In this document: piece by piece, positions 8,054-16,049 of the stretch
Layout: the number at the start of each line of letters is the position of its first letter
How positions within the stretch are numbered: the first letter of the stretch is position 1
Assembly (NCBI GenBank): GCA_025560025.1
Contig: CP048486.1
Span: 1,678,001-1,742,000, forward strand
DNA length: 64,000 nt
Reading direction: 5' to 3'
Source of the DNA: Agrobacterium tumefaciens
Lineage (GTDB): Bacteria > Pseudomonadota > Alphaproteobacteria > Rhizobiales > Rhizobiaceae
Notes under the pieces: generated by a model
Told to the model about the DNA's origin: nothing
The model's database searches: none
The model's input: the letters and a program-made list of their open reading frames with translations, nothing else
Translations under genes and position numbers: made by a program

Positions 8054-8970
8054 CGATGGTTAAGCACTTCAACGCAACATCGACCGAGGCCCTGCTGCCT
8101 TTCGCTCTGCTGGTAGCGGAACTGGAAAAAACGGTTGCGGAATATGCGGACGGAAAGATCGTCAGCCCGGAACGGCTGGTGGTTCCCCTGGCGGCCGGCG
8201 GCGTCATGCTTTCCATGCCTGCGAGCGCTCAGGACATTGCAAGCCACAAACTGGTCAATGTCTGCCCGTCGAATGCTTCGCGTGATCTCGCGACGATCAA
8301 CGGGGAAGTCGTCGCCTATGATGCTCTCACAGGGGTTTCCCTGTTTGCGCTCGATGGTCCGACCGTCACTGGGCGGCGAACAGCGGCGGTGACCCTTCTG
8401 GCGATCAGCCGGCTGCGGAAAGAACCCCCGAAGGTTGTTGCGATCATCGGCACTGGCAAACAGGCCTCCACGCATGCACAGGCGCTTTCGTCTTTCTTTC
8501 CCGGGGTAGATCTGGTCGTCGCCGGCATTTCCCGGGAGGAAGAAGAGCAGTTTTGTGCACGGCATGTCGACTGCGCCGTCAGGCCATTTGTGGATCGTGA
8601 CTGGTCCCGCGTCGACGTGGTCGTGACATTAACCACCAGTAAGACGCCTGTTTACACGGAATCCGCGTCGCAGGAGCGACTTGTCATAGGGGTAGGGGCC
8701 TTCACGCCGGATGCCGCGGAAGTTGGGAGCGAGACCGTGTTGGCGAGCACCCTCATTGTCGATGATCCTGCCGGAGCGCGGCACGAGGCGGGCGATCTCA
8801 TCCAGGCCAATGTCGACTGGTCCGCTGTGATTTCGCTCAGCAGCGTGCTGAAGGGAACGGCAGATGTCTCCTCAGGCCCGGTCTTCTTCAAAAGTGTGGG
8901 CTGCGCCGCCTGGGATCTGGCGGCTTGCCGCGTGGCCAGGGAGATGGTCGTACAAATGACCACAGACTGA
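8050..8970 (+). CDS. Delta1-pyrroline-2-carboxylate reductase (ornithine cyclodeaminase/mu-crystallin family)
   Basis: This 306-residue protein has the Rossmann loop VAIIGTGKQASTHAQAL (about residues 130-147) of the ornithine cyclodeaminase/mu-crystallin family. The ATG overlaps the dehydratase stop codon (ATGA), implying coupled translation. In known trans-3-hydroxyproline pathways a reductase of this family converts the dehydratase product to L-proline with NAD(P)H. I assign that role from family and operon position. A true cyclodeaminase is less likely because of the partner gene. Confidence 0.85.
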   Translation: MTMVKHFNATSTEALLPFALLVAELEKTVAEYADGKIVSPERLVVPLAAGGVMLSMPASAQDIASHKLVNVCPSNASRDLATINGEVVAYDALTGVSLFALDGPTVTGRRTAAVTLLAISRLRKEPPKVVAIIGTGKQASTHAQALSSFFPGVDLVVAGISREEEEQFCARHVDCAVRPFVDRDWSRVDVVVTLTTSKTPVYTESASQERLVIGVGAFTPDAAEVGSETVLASTLIVDDPAGARHEAGDLIQANVDWSAVISLSSVLKGTADVSSGPVFFKSVGCAAWDLAACRVAREMVVQMTTD

Positions 8971-8994
8971 CGGCAATATTGACTAAAATTGACT

Positions 8995-9006
8995 ATCGTA
9001 TACGAT
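8995..9006. promoter_or_regulatory. GntR operator, type 1, site 3
   Basis: ATCGTATACGAT is a third exact copy of the core palindrome, 106 bases before the binding-protein gene at 9112. It is paired with a one-mismatch copy at 9057-9068. Confidence 0.7.
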
Positions 9007-9056
9007 ATTTAGCGTAAGCTCACGGGTCACCTCGTCAGGTCAAATGAGCGCTTCAA

Positions 9057-9068
9057 ATAGTATACGAT
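9057..9068. promoter_or_regulatory. GntR operator, type 1, site 4 (one mismatch)
   Basis: ATAGTATACGAT differs from the exact core by one base. It is 44 bases before the start of the ABC binding-protein gene and 62 bases downstream of site 3, roughly six helical turns apart, so two regulator dimers could loop the promoter. Confidence 0.6.
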
Positions 9069-9111
9069 AGTCGATATTCCAACGTTAACCTATAAAAAGA
9101 GAGGAACTGAC

Positions 9112-9933
9112 ATGAAAAAATTTATCCCCCTTATGGCGCTCGCTGCTGTCGCGATGTCTGGTGCGGCCGCGCAGGCTGACCAGCTCGATGATATCATCAG
9201 CGCCGGTAAACTTCGCTGCGCCGTGCAACTCGACTTCCCGCCGAACGGATCGCGTGATGCGAACAACAATCCGATCGGTTTCGACGTCGATTATTGCAAG
9301 GATCTTGGCGCGGCACTGGGTGTTGATGTTGAAATCGTTGATACGCCTGAAAACGACCGTATCCCGGCGATCCTGTCGGGTCGCGCGGATGTCGCCGTCG
9401 CCGTCGCTTCCGATACATTGGAACGCGCCAAGACTGTAGGCTTCTCAATCCCCTATTTTGTGTTCGAGACGATCGTGCTGGCGCGCGAGGATTCGGGCAT
9501 CAAGGCGCCGGACGACATCAAGGGGCATACGGTCGGAGGGCCCGCAGGTGCTTATGAAACACTTGCTCTTGCCAAGGAGGTCGAGAAGAAGAGCGATACC
9601 GGCGCAAAGATGCTGACGTTCCAGACCCAGTCGGACACGTTCCTGGCACTCGGTCAGAAGCGCATCGATGCGACTTATACGACCTCGACGATTGCAGCGG
9701 CCATCATCGAATCCGGTAAATACCCTGGCCTCAAGGTCGTCGGTCCCGCACCCGTTGACGCCGACTATTGCGCGCTAATTGTCAAGCGCCAGGAACAGGG
9801 CTGGCTCAACTACGTGAACCTGTTCCTGAACCGTCAGGTGCGTTCCGGCCGCTACGCAGAGCTTTACAAGAAATGGATTGGTGAAGACGTCGGTGCGGCG
9901 CCTGACCTGACCGTGCCCGGCGTCTATCGCTAA
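9112..9933 (+). CDS. Amino-acid ABC transporter substrate-binding protein
   Basis: This 273-residue periplasmic protein of solute-binding family 3 begins with a Sec signal peptide (MKKF, then a hydrophobic stretch ending in AAAQA at about residue 22). The mature part starts with DIISAGKLRCAVQLDFPPNG, typical for polar amino-acid binders. The ribosome site AGAGAGGAAC is strong. It is the first gene of a four-gene transporter, behind two type-1 operators. The likely ligand is a hydroxyproline or another amino acid catabolised by the adjacent enzymes. Confidence 0.92.
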   Translation: MKKFIPLMALAAVAMSGAAAQADQLDDIISAGKLRCAVQLDFPPNGSRDANNNPIGFDVDYCKDLGAALGVDVEIVDTPENDRIPAILSGRADVAVAVASDTLERAKTVGFSIPYFVFETIVLAREDSGIKAPDDIKGHTVGGPAGAYETLALAKEVEKKSDTGAKMLTFQTQSDTFLALGQKRIDATYTTSTIAAAIIESGKYPGLKVVGPAPVDADYCALIVKRQEQGWLNYVNLFLNRQVRSGRYAELYKKWIGEDVGAAPDLTVPGVYR

Positions 9934-9950
9934 GCGGCTCTCCTGTCATC

Positions 9951-9983
9951 AATGGCGCTTGATCGGGATTGACGAGCGCCATT
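9951..9983 (+). terminator. Attenuating hairpin after the binding-protein gene
   Basis: AATGGCGCT (9951-9959) pairs with AGCGCCATT (9975-9983) around a 15-base loop. There is no U-run. It lies in the 194-base gap between the binding-protein and permease genes, where such hairpins stabilise the upstream mRNA or reduce read-through. The rest of the gap shows no gene. Confidence 0.5.
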
Positions 9984-10127
9984 CAAGAGCCCGGAGCCGC
10001 CTCGGCAGATGCTGCTATCGCCAACGAATGGACGCGGTAGCCGCTGCCCCCGAGACTTTCCGTGCTCGTAGATTCCTTCTTGTACGCATGGCTGCGCCGC
10101 GTGCGTTGACAGAGAATGAGGTCACAA

Positions 10128-10790
10128 ATGGACTATCAATTTCAATGGAGACCTGTGCTGCGGGCTCTTCCGGAGATGCTGTGGGGCGCTTTGGAAACGA
10201 TTGAGATCGCGGGCCTGGCCATGATGCTTGGAACGATCCTTGCTATTTTCCTGGCACTCGCCAAACGCTCCGGAAAAAAATACCTGTCCCTGCCTGCGGA
10301 TATGTGGATCGAGACCGCCAGAAACACTCCAGCGCTCTTCCAGATCTACATGCTCTATTTTGGCCTGGGGTCGCTCGGTCTGCAGGTCGGTTCCTATGCC
10401 GCGCTGCTTTTCGGCATCACCTTCAACAATGCTGGCTATCTTGCCGAGACGTTTCGTGGCGGCTTTGCAGCCGTTCCGGAAACGCAGACGCGGGCGGCGC
10501 GCTCGCTTGGCCTGGGCGCGGTGCAGACGCAGTGGCATATCGTGATCCCGCAGATGCTGCGCGCCGTCTTCCACGCCATGACAAACCAGATGGTGTGGTC
10601 CGTTCTGATGAGTTCCCTTGGGGTTATCGTCGGCCTGACAACTGACCTCACCGGCGTCACCCAGGAACTCAACGTCGTGACCTATAGAACCTTTGAGTAT
10701 TTCTTCGTCGCGGCATGCCTCTACTACGTCATTTCCAAGGCCTTCACGTTGTCATCGCGCATCGTGGCCTGGCGCCTGTTTCGATACTAG
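10128..10790 (+). CDS. Amino-acid ABC transporter permease, first subunit
   Basis: This 220-residue inner-membrane permease of the HisM/GlnP type has several hydrophobic helices and the EAA loop region RGGFAAVPETQTRAARSLGLG (about 120-140), which contacts the ATPase. I chose the ATG at 10128 because GAGGT stands 5 bases upstream; an ATG 12 bases earlier lies before that site. It pairs with the permease that starts 9 bases after its stop. Confidence 0.9.
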   Translation: MDYQFQWRPVLRALPEMLWGALETIEIAGLAMMLGTILAIFLALAKRSGKKYLSLPADMWIETARNTPALFQIYMLYFGLGSLGLQVGSYAALLFGITFNNAGYLAETFRGGFAAVPETQTRAARSLGLGAVQTQWHIVIPQMLRAVFHAMTNQMVWSVLMSSLGVIVGLTTDLTGVTQELNVVTYRTFEYFFVAACLYYVISKAFTLSSRIVAWRLFRY

Positions 10791-10799
10791 GAGGTCGCG

Positions 10800-11453
10800 A
10801 TGTATTTCGGTGGATCATTTTCGTGGGGCGACCTTCAATTCCTGTTGTCGGGAGCCGTGACCACACTTTCAATCACCCTTGTTGCGGTTGTCATCGGCAC
10901 CGTCCTCGGTGTCCTTTTTGGCCTTGTCCGGGCCGGGGCGCCATGGTGGATCGGCAACTCGCTAGGCGCCGTCCTCGACGTCTTCCGGTCGGTGCCGCTT
11001 CTTATCCAGCTCGTGTTGTTCAACTCGTTCAACAGCATGCTCAAGCTCAACTGGCCGACCTTTGTCGTCGGCTGCGTTTGCCTTGGGATTTACGCTTCCG
11101 CCTTCTGCACCGAGATCGTCAGAAGCGGTGTCGGTGCGGTTCCCCAGACGACGCGTCGCGCGGCGCGGTCCCTCGGCCTCAGCTGGCGGCAGGAATTGAC
11201 GTCGATAACGCTGCCGATCGCCACCCGGATCGTCTTTCCGAGCTGGATCGGTCTCACGCTTGGCGTGATGAAGGATACCGCGCTCGTTCTCTGGATCGGC
11301 ATAGTCGAACTTCTGCGAAGCTCGCAAATCGTAACATCGCGCGTTCAGGAGCCACTGCTGATCCTCGGCATCACCGGCCTGATCTACTTCGCGATGAGTT
11401 TTCCAATCGCCAGGCTCGGCAATCAACTTGAGAAGAAGTGGGGCACGCAATGA
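10800..11453 (+). CDS. Amino-acid ABC transporter permease, second subunit
   Basis: This 217-residue polar-amino-acid permease has an amino-terminal membrane segment (LSGAVTTLSITLVAVVIGTVLG) and the conserved cytoplasmic loop EIVRSGVGAVPQTTRRAARSLG. AGGAGGT precedes the ATG. Its stop overlaps the ATPase start (ATGA at 11450-11453). It forms a heterodimer with the preceding permease. Confidence 0.9.
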   Translation: MYFGGSFSWGDLQFLLSGAVTTLSITLVAVVIGTVLGVLFGLVRAGAPWWIGNSLGAVLDVFRSVPLLIQLVLFNSFNSMLKLNWPTFVVGCVCLGIYASAFCTEIVRSGVGAVPQTTRRAARSLGLSWRQELTSITLPIATRIVFPSWIGLTLGVMKDTALVLWIGIVELLRSSQIVTSRVQEPLLILGITGLIYFAMSFPIARLGNQLEKKWGTQ

Positions 11454-12169
11454 TCGCCATCGAAAACGTACACAAACAATTCGGTACGCTGCATGTCCTG
11501 AAAGGCGTGGATCTGACGGTTCAGAAGGGCGAAGTCCTGTCGATGATCGGCGGTTCGGGGTCTGGAAAGTCGACGATGCTGATGTGCATCAACGGCCTTG
11601 AGGGGATTCAGCAGGGACGTATTACCGTCGATGGCGTGGAGGTTCACGCCAAGGCTACGGACCTCAACAAGCTGCGCAGGCGCATCGGTATCGTCTTCCA
11701 GCAATGGAACGCCTTTCCGCATCTTACCGTCCTCGAAAACGTTACGCTGGCTCCGCGGAAGGTTCTTGGGAAATCACGGGAAGAGGCGGAGGCCATCGCA
11801 ATCGAGCAATTGTCGCATGTGGGACTGAAGGAAAAGCTCGGCGTATTTCCGTCGCGCCTTTCCGGCGGCCAGCAGCAACGCATGGCAATCGCGAGGGCGC
11901 TTGCGATGTCTCCTGACTACATGCTGTTCGATGAGGTTACATCGGCGCTCGATCCGCAGCTTGTTGGCGAAGTGCTCGATACGATGCGCATGTTGTCGAA
12001 GGAAGGCATGACGATGATCGTCGTCACCCACGAAATGCGTTTCGCCCGGGAAGTGTCCGATCGCGTTGCCTTCTTCCGGGAGGGGCGCATTCATGAGATC
12101 GGCTCGCCGGAGCAGATTTTCGAGAATCCCCAGAAGCCGGAAACCGCGGCTTTCCTGAAGTCCATCTGA
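11450..12169 (+). CDS. Amino-acid ABC transporter ATP-binding protein
   Basis: This 239-residue GlnQ/HisP-type ATPase has Walker A GGSGSGKST (about 36-44), signature LSGGQQQR (about 138-145) and Walker B YMLFDEVTSALD (about 158-169). Walker B has EV where most members have EP. I start it at the ATG at 11450, which overlaps the permease stop; the GTG 12 bases upstream lacks support. It powers uptake by the two permeases. Confidence 0.93.
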   Translation: MIAIENVHKQFGTLHVLKGVDLTVQKGEVLSMIGGSGSGKSTMLMCINGLEGIQQGRITVDGVEVHAKATDLNKLRRRIGIVFQQWNAFPHLTVLENVTLAPRKVLGKSREEAEAIAIEQLSHVGLKEKLGVFPSRLSGGQQQRMAIARALAMSPDYMLFDEVTSALDPQLVGEVLDTMRMLSKEGMTMIVVTHEMRFAREVSDRVAFFREGRIHEIGSPEQIFENPQKPETAAFLKSI

Positions 12170-12201
12170 ACCGCTCTGGTTGTAATCGAGGAAACTGAAC
12201 A

Positions 12202-13230
12202 GTGCGCTCATCCAAGATCGTTCACGTCGTCAGCTGCCATGCTGAAGGTGAAGTCGGCGACGTCATCGTCGGTGGCGTCGCTCCTCCTCCGGGATCCACG
12301 ATCTGGGACCAGGCGCGCTGGATTGCGGAAGACGAGAGCCTCCGCAACTTCGTTCTCAACGAACCGCGCGGCGGCGTCTTTCGGCACGTCAACCTGCTGG
12401 TGCCGCCGAAGGACCCGAAGGCACAGATGGGCTGGATCATCATGGAACCGGCCGATACGCCGCCGATGTCGGGATCGAACTCGATGTGTGTCTCGACGGT
12501 TCTGTTAGACACGGGGATTATCCCGATGCAGGAACCGATCACACGTCTGGTCCTCGAGGCGCCAGGAGGCCTGATCGATATTGAGGCTGAGTGCCGAAAC
12601 GGCAAGGCTGAGCGTATCCGCGTCCGCAATGTGGCCTCTTTCGCCGACAAGCTCGACGTCAAGCTGGAGGTGGAAGGGGTGGGTACGGTAACCGTTGATA
12701 CCGCCTATGGCGGCGACAGCTTTGTCATCGTCGATGCGGGTTCGCTTGGTCTCAGTCTCAGTCCCGATCAGGCACGTGACATTGCTCTCATGGGCATGAG
12801 GATTACGGATGCAGCCAATGAACAACTCGGGTTCAAACATCCTGCGAATGACTGGAATCACATCTCATTCTGCCAGATGACCGACCCGGTGTTCATGAAA
12901 GACGGCGTTCTGCATGGCAAGAACGCCGTTGCAATCCGGCCGGGCAAGATTGACCGCTCGCCCTGTGGCACGGGTTGTTCCGCACGGATGGCGGTCCTCC
13001 ATGCCAAGGGATTGATGAAAGTCGGTGACAGGTTCGTGGGCACCTCACTGCTCGACAGCGAGTTCCATTGCAGCATCGATGAGGAGAGTGAGATCAACGG
13101 CGTGCCGGCAATCAGACCGATCTTGTCTGGTCGCGCCTGGATCATCGGCACCAAGCAGCTGATGGTGGATCCGGCCGATCCGTTCCAGAGCGGTTATCGC
13201 GTCTCCGATACCTGGCCAATGGATCATTGA
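12202..13230 (+). CDS. Proline racemase superfamily enzyme with Ser/Cys active site (probable hydroxyproline epimerase)
   Basis: This 342-residue protein starts at a GTG after GAGGAAAC. At the first catalytic position the usual MCGHG is replaced by MSGSNSMC (about residues 92-99), giving serine. The second position keeps cysteine ([11 protein letters not shown], about 250-260). Ser/Cys members of the superfamily have been reported as hydroxyproline 2-epimerases or with mixed epimerase activity. Together with the Cys/Thr dehydratase at 7046 it gives the cluster two different members of one fold. A racemase acting on another proline analogue is possible. Confidence 0.82.
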   Translation: MRSSKIVHVVSCHAEGEVGDVIVGGVAPPPGSTIWDQARWIAEDESLRNFVLNEPRGGVFRHVNLLVPPKDPKAQMGWIIMEPADTPPMSGSNSMCVSTVLLDTGIIPMQEPITRLVLEAPGGLIDIEAECRNGKAERIRVRNVASFADKLDVKLEVEGVGTVTVDTAYGGDSFVIVDAGSLGLSLSPDQARDIALMGMRITDAANEQLGFKHPANDWNHISFCQMTDPVFMKDGVLHGKNAVAIRPGKIDRSPCGTGCSARMAVLHAKGLMKVGDRFVGTSLLDSEFHCSIDEESEINGVPAIRPILSGRAWIIGTKQLMVDPADPFQSGYRVSDTWPMDH

Positions 13231-13240
13231 GGTTGTCAGG

Positions 13241-13444
13241 ATGCCAATTGTAAAAGTCGAACTCTTTCCGGGCCGTAGCCCCGAGAAGAAGGCGGAACTC
13301 GCCAAGGCTATCACCGACACGCTTGAAAGGGTGGGTGGGATCAGGCCGGAAGCGACAGTCGTGTTGTTCGTTGATATTGCGCCCGACAACTGGTTCGTTG
13401 CTGGTGCGCCGCTGGCGAGCAGTGGATTTGTTTCAGATAGCTGA
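13241..13444 (+). CDS. 4-Oxalocrotonate tautomerase family protein
   Basis: This 67-residue tautomerase begins MPIVKVELFPGRS, so proline-2 is available as the catalytic base after removal of methionine. The length is normal for the family. It starts 10 bases after the Ser/Cys enzyme and ends the transcription unit before a strong terminator. It may isomerise an enol, imine or enamine intermediate of the amino-acid pathway; the substrate is inferred only from position. Confidence 0.85.
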   Translation: MPIVKVELFPGRSPEKKAELAKAITDTLERVGGIRPEATVVLFVDIAPDNWFVAGAPLASSGFVSDS

Positions 13445-13448
13445 TGCT

Positions 13449-13485
13449 GGCAAATCCTGTCGGTCGCGACAGGATTTGCCATTCT
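13449..13485 (+). terminator. Terminator of the amino-acid module
   Basis: Perfect 14-base arms GGCAAATCCTGTCG (13449-13462) and CGACAGGATTTGCC (13467-13480) enclose a 4-base loop and are followed by ATTCTTTGG. It lies 5 bases after the tautomerase stop and ends the unit that began at 9112. Confidence 0.85.
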
Positions 13486-13651
13486 TTGGTTTGTAGATTC
13501 AGGTCCGGTTGAACAAGGCCATTGCCTGCCGCTACGCGCAACTGCGAACGGAAACAGGCTTCATTGCCTTGCGGAAAAGACCGTTTCAGCGAATGTCGCA
13601 ATCCCCTACCTATTGTGGAACCATTCGCATCACCGCCGGATTTTATGCGAG

Positions 13652-13768
13652 TCACCCGCGTGGCGAATAACAATGGTACCAGATGTTGGCTTTTCCAAGC
13701 ACGACCATGATCGTCTCTGCCCACGACAGGGCAGGCTCTTTCGTTCCACTGAGTATAGTTGTCGGCAT
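13652..13768 (-). CDS. Small ORF with strong ribosome site, 38 residues, function unknown
   Basis: GGAGGA (13780-13775) stands 6 bases before an ATG at 13768. The frame runs 38 codons (starts MPTTILSGTKEPAL, includes SWAETIMVVLGKANIW) to a TGA at 13652. It follows the split transketolase genes on the same strand. The ribosome site is better than chance, but the peptide matches nothing I know. It may be a real small protein or the 5' remnant of a lost gene. The rest of 13486-13963 contains only a hairpin and no other gene. Confidence 0.35.
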   Translation of the reverse strand: MPTTILSGTKEPALSWAETIMVVLGKANIWYHCYSPRG

Positions 13769-13827
13769 TTTTAATCCTCCCAATTAAAGTGCTGTTTCGA
13801 TAACTCATGATGACCTTAAGCCATTTT

Positions 13828-13855
13828 TTCGGAATTATTCCTCGGTAATTCCGAA
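13828..13855. repeat. Inverted repeat downstream of the first transketolase
   Basis: TTCGGAATTA (13828-13837) and TAATTCCGAA (13846-13855) are perfect 10-base arms around 8 bases. On the minus strand the hairpin is followed by As, not Us, so it is not a classical terminator for the transketolase transcript. It may be an operator or an mRNA-stabilising stem. Confidence 0.5.
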
Positions 13856-13963
13856 CACAGAATTCATAATATCTGTGAGCCTCCACGAGCTGCCATTCCT
13901 CCTGCTGCCGGCGATGAATGCCCGCAGCAGGAGTGTTTTCGAGTTCCGCTGCGACGCGTTTGA

Positions 13964-14956
13964 TCAGCTCTTCGGATAATCTTCGATGAAGCTTCCGGCG
14001 ACGGACTTGATGCCGGCGGCGTCGAGCTTGTAATGGGCATAAAGGTGTGTCGGTGGAGCGATCAGGCTGTATTCATCGTATATGCCGTGCCGCTTCAGAT
14101 ATACGGGCATTCCCTCATCCGAAAGAACCTCTGCGACCGCGCCACCAAGGCCGCCGAGAACATTGTGCTCCTCAACGGTCAGAATGCGTCTGCACTGGGC
14201 GGCGGCGTTCAGGATCGCTTCCCTGTCGATCGGCTTGACAGTTGCCATGTCGATGAAGCCAACGCTGTGCCCTTCCGCCCGGAGGGCCTTCGCGGCTTCC
14301 AGACCCGGATGGACGGTGGAGCCGGTCGCGATGATCGTGAGGTCCGTTCCCTTGAAGTGTTCGATGGCCTTGCCGAACGTAAAGGGCAGGCGCTGCGGAT
14401 AGACCACGGGATCGCGCCCGCGCTGGATTCTGATATAGATCGGGTCAGGATAGTCGTTAGACGCCTTGATGACCTCCATCAGCTGGTTCCCATCGGCGGG
14501 CGCCACGACGGTCAGATTGGCTATGGACCGTGCAATGGCAAGGTCTTCCGTTGCGTGGTGCGATGTCCCATAGAAGCCAAGCGAAATGCCCGCATGATGG
14601 CCGATGAGACGGACGGGCAGCCGCGAATAGGCCACGTCCATGCGGATCTGCTCGCAGCACAGCAGGGCAAGGAATGAGGCGAATGTCGCGACATAAGGTT
14701 TCATCCCGACCGCTGCCATGCCGGCGGCGGCCGAAACCATGTTCTGCTCGGAAATCCCGAATTGTACGAAGCGCTCCGGATGCAGCCGGTGGAACTTCGA
14801 GAGGCCGTTGGAATATTGCAAATCGGCGGTGCCGGCGACGATCGGTTCTCCGAGTGCCACCAGTTCAAGCAGCGCATCGGAGAGGGCATCGAGGCCCGGG
14901 GTGACGGCGTTCAACTGGCGATACTGCCAGGACTTGTCGGAAAGCGGCTTGTTCAT
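13964..14956 (-). CDS. Transketolase, carboxyl-terminal (Pyr) subunit, set 1
   Basis: This 330-residue protein matches the pyrimidine-binding and carboxyl domains of transketolase. FGISEQNMVSAAAGMA (about 64-79) carries the glutamate that activates thiamine diphosphate. The start at 14956 lies just before the stop of the amino-terminal subunit gene (14960-14958, one base between), so the pair is coupled. A longer frame adds 19 residues without support. The two-gene form of transketolase is often used in specialised sugar pathways. It is closely similar to the protein encoded at 37404-38393. Confidence 0.9.
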   Translation of the reverse strand: MNKPLSDKSWQYRQLNAVTPGLDALSDALLELVALGEPIVAGTADLQYSNGLSKFHRLHPERFVQFGISEQNMVSAAAGMAAVGMKPYVATFASFLALLCCEQIRMDVAYSRLPVRLIGHHAGISLGFYGTSHHATEDLAIARSIANLTVVAPADGNQLMEVIKASNDYPDPIYIRIQRGRDPVVYPQRLPFTFGKAIEHFKGTDLTIIATGSTVHPGLEAAKALRAEGHSVGFIDMATVKPIDREAILNAAAQCRRILTVEEHNVLGGLGGAVAEVLSDEGMPVYLKRHGIYDEYSLIAPPTHLYAHYKLDAAGIKSVAGSFIEDYPKS

Positions 14957-14957
14957 C

Positions 14958-15851
14958 TCAGATCTCCATGGCCTCAATTTCGGCAATCGCCTTTGCGGCG
15001 TCGGATGGGTCAAGGTATCCCAGATGCCAGCCCGGCTCTGTTTCCATGTAGGATACGCCCTTGCCCTTCACGGTCTGGGCAATAACCATAACCGGCTTCG
15101 TCCGATTGACGTCTTGCTTCAATGTCCGCAGCAGGGTCGTGACCGCGGCCACGTCATGGCCGTCGACGACGTGCGTTTCCCAGCCGAAGGCGCGCCATTT
15201 TTCCTCGATGGGCTCCACGCCGATGACGTCATCGACGGAGCCATCCAGCTGGTAGCCGTTGCGGTCGATGATGCCGACAAGGCGTCCAAGCTCATTGTGA
15301 GCACCAAACAGTGCGGCCTCCCACACCTGTCCTTCCTGAAGTTCGCCGTCGCCGATCATGACGAATGTGAAGAAGTCTTTGCCGAGCATTCGCGCCGCCA
15401 GCGCCATGCCGCAGCCAGCGGAAAGAGCGTGGCCGATCGAGCCGGAGCTGAAGTCGATTCCCGGCACCTTGGTCATGTCGGGATGATCTCCGAGGGGGCT
15501 GCCGAGCCGCGTGTAGTCGTCGAGAAGAGCCGGATCGATAAAGCCCAGATCTGCAAGGATCGGAAACAGGCCGACGGCCGCGTGCCCCTTGCCCATCATG
15601 AAGCGGTCCCGGTCTTCCCATTTCGGCTCGCCGTGCCGCAGATCCATCACACCGTAATACAGTGCAGAGAAGAGTTCGGCCGCTGAGAAGACCGATGTGT
15701 AATGGCCGACCTTGGCGATCTCGATCAGCCGAATGGTCTCGAGCCGGCAGAATTTCGCCCTGTCCTTGAGATAGGCGATTTCGTCTTCGGTGGGATGGAG
15801 CAGCGCATCGTTCGAACGCTCGCTGGCCTTGGCTAAGTCGGGTCTGGTCAC
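14958..15851 (-). CDS. Transketolase, amino-terminal (PP) subunit, set 1
   Basis: This 297-residue protein is the thiamine-diphosphate-binding half of transketolase. The motif GDGELQEGQVWEAA, ending with DRNGYQ about 30 residues from the GDG (roughly 165-195), binds Mg2+ and the diphosphate. MGKGHAAVGLFP and GSIGHALSAGCGMA are further family blocks. With the following gene it would form a heteromeric enzyme transferring two-carbon units between a ketose and an aldose. It is divergent from the amidohydrolase gene at 16050; the 198-base gap has no palindrome I can support. Confidence 0.92.
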   Translation of the reverse strand: MTRPDLAKASERSNDALLHPTEDEIAYLKDRAKFCRLETIRLIEIAKVGHYTSVFSAAELFSALYYGVMDLRHGEPKWEDRDRFMMGKGHAAVGLFPILADLGFIDPALLDDYTRLGSPLGDHPDMTKVPGIDFSSGSIGHALSAGCGMALAARMLGKDFFTFVMIGDGELQEGQVWEAALFGAHNELGRLVGIIDRNGYQLDGSVDDVIGVEPIEEKWRAFGWETHVVDGHDVAAVTTLLRTLKQDVNRTKPVMVIAQTVKGKGVSYMETEPGWHLGYLDPSDAAKAIAEIEAMEI

Positions 15852-16049
15852 GTCAAATCCTCGTCATTGCGCGCTGCTGGATAGAGACAAACGCGATTTC
15901 GAATACTTAAAGACTTAACAAGTCGGGCGTCCGCCCGCTGCCGCTTTTCTCTGAAAACAATCTTCGAATTTTCCAAAGAAAATAATGGGTTCGCGTGTGT
16001 TACTCACCGGATATCCATCGTGCAAAAATTCCAAACGAGGAGATATCGA

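Noticed and set aside
13828..13855. Rho-independent terminator of the first transketolase operon
   Set aside because: The stem is perfect, but on the transcribed (minus) strand it is followed by As, so no U-run forms.
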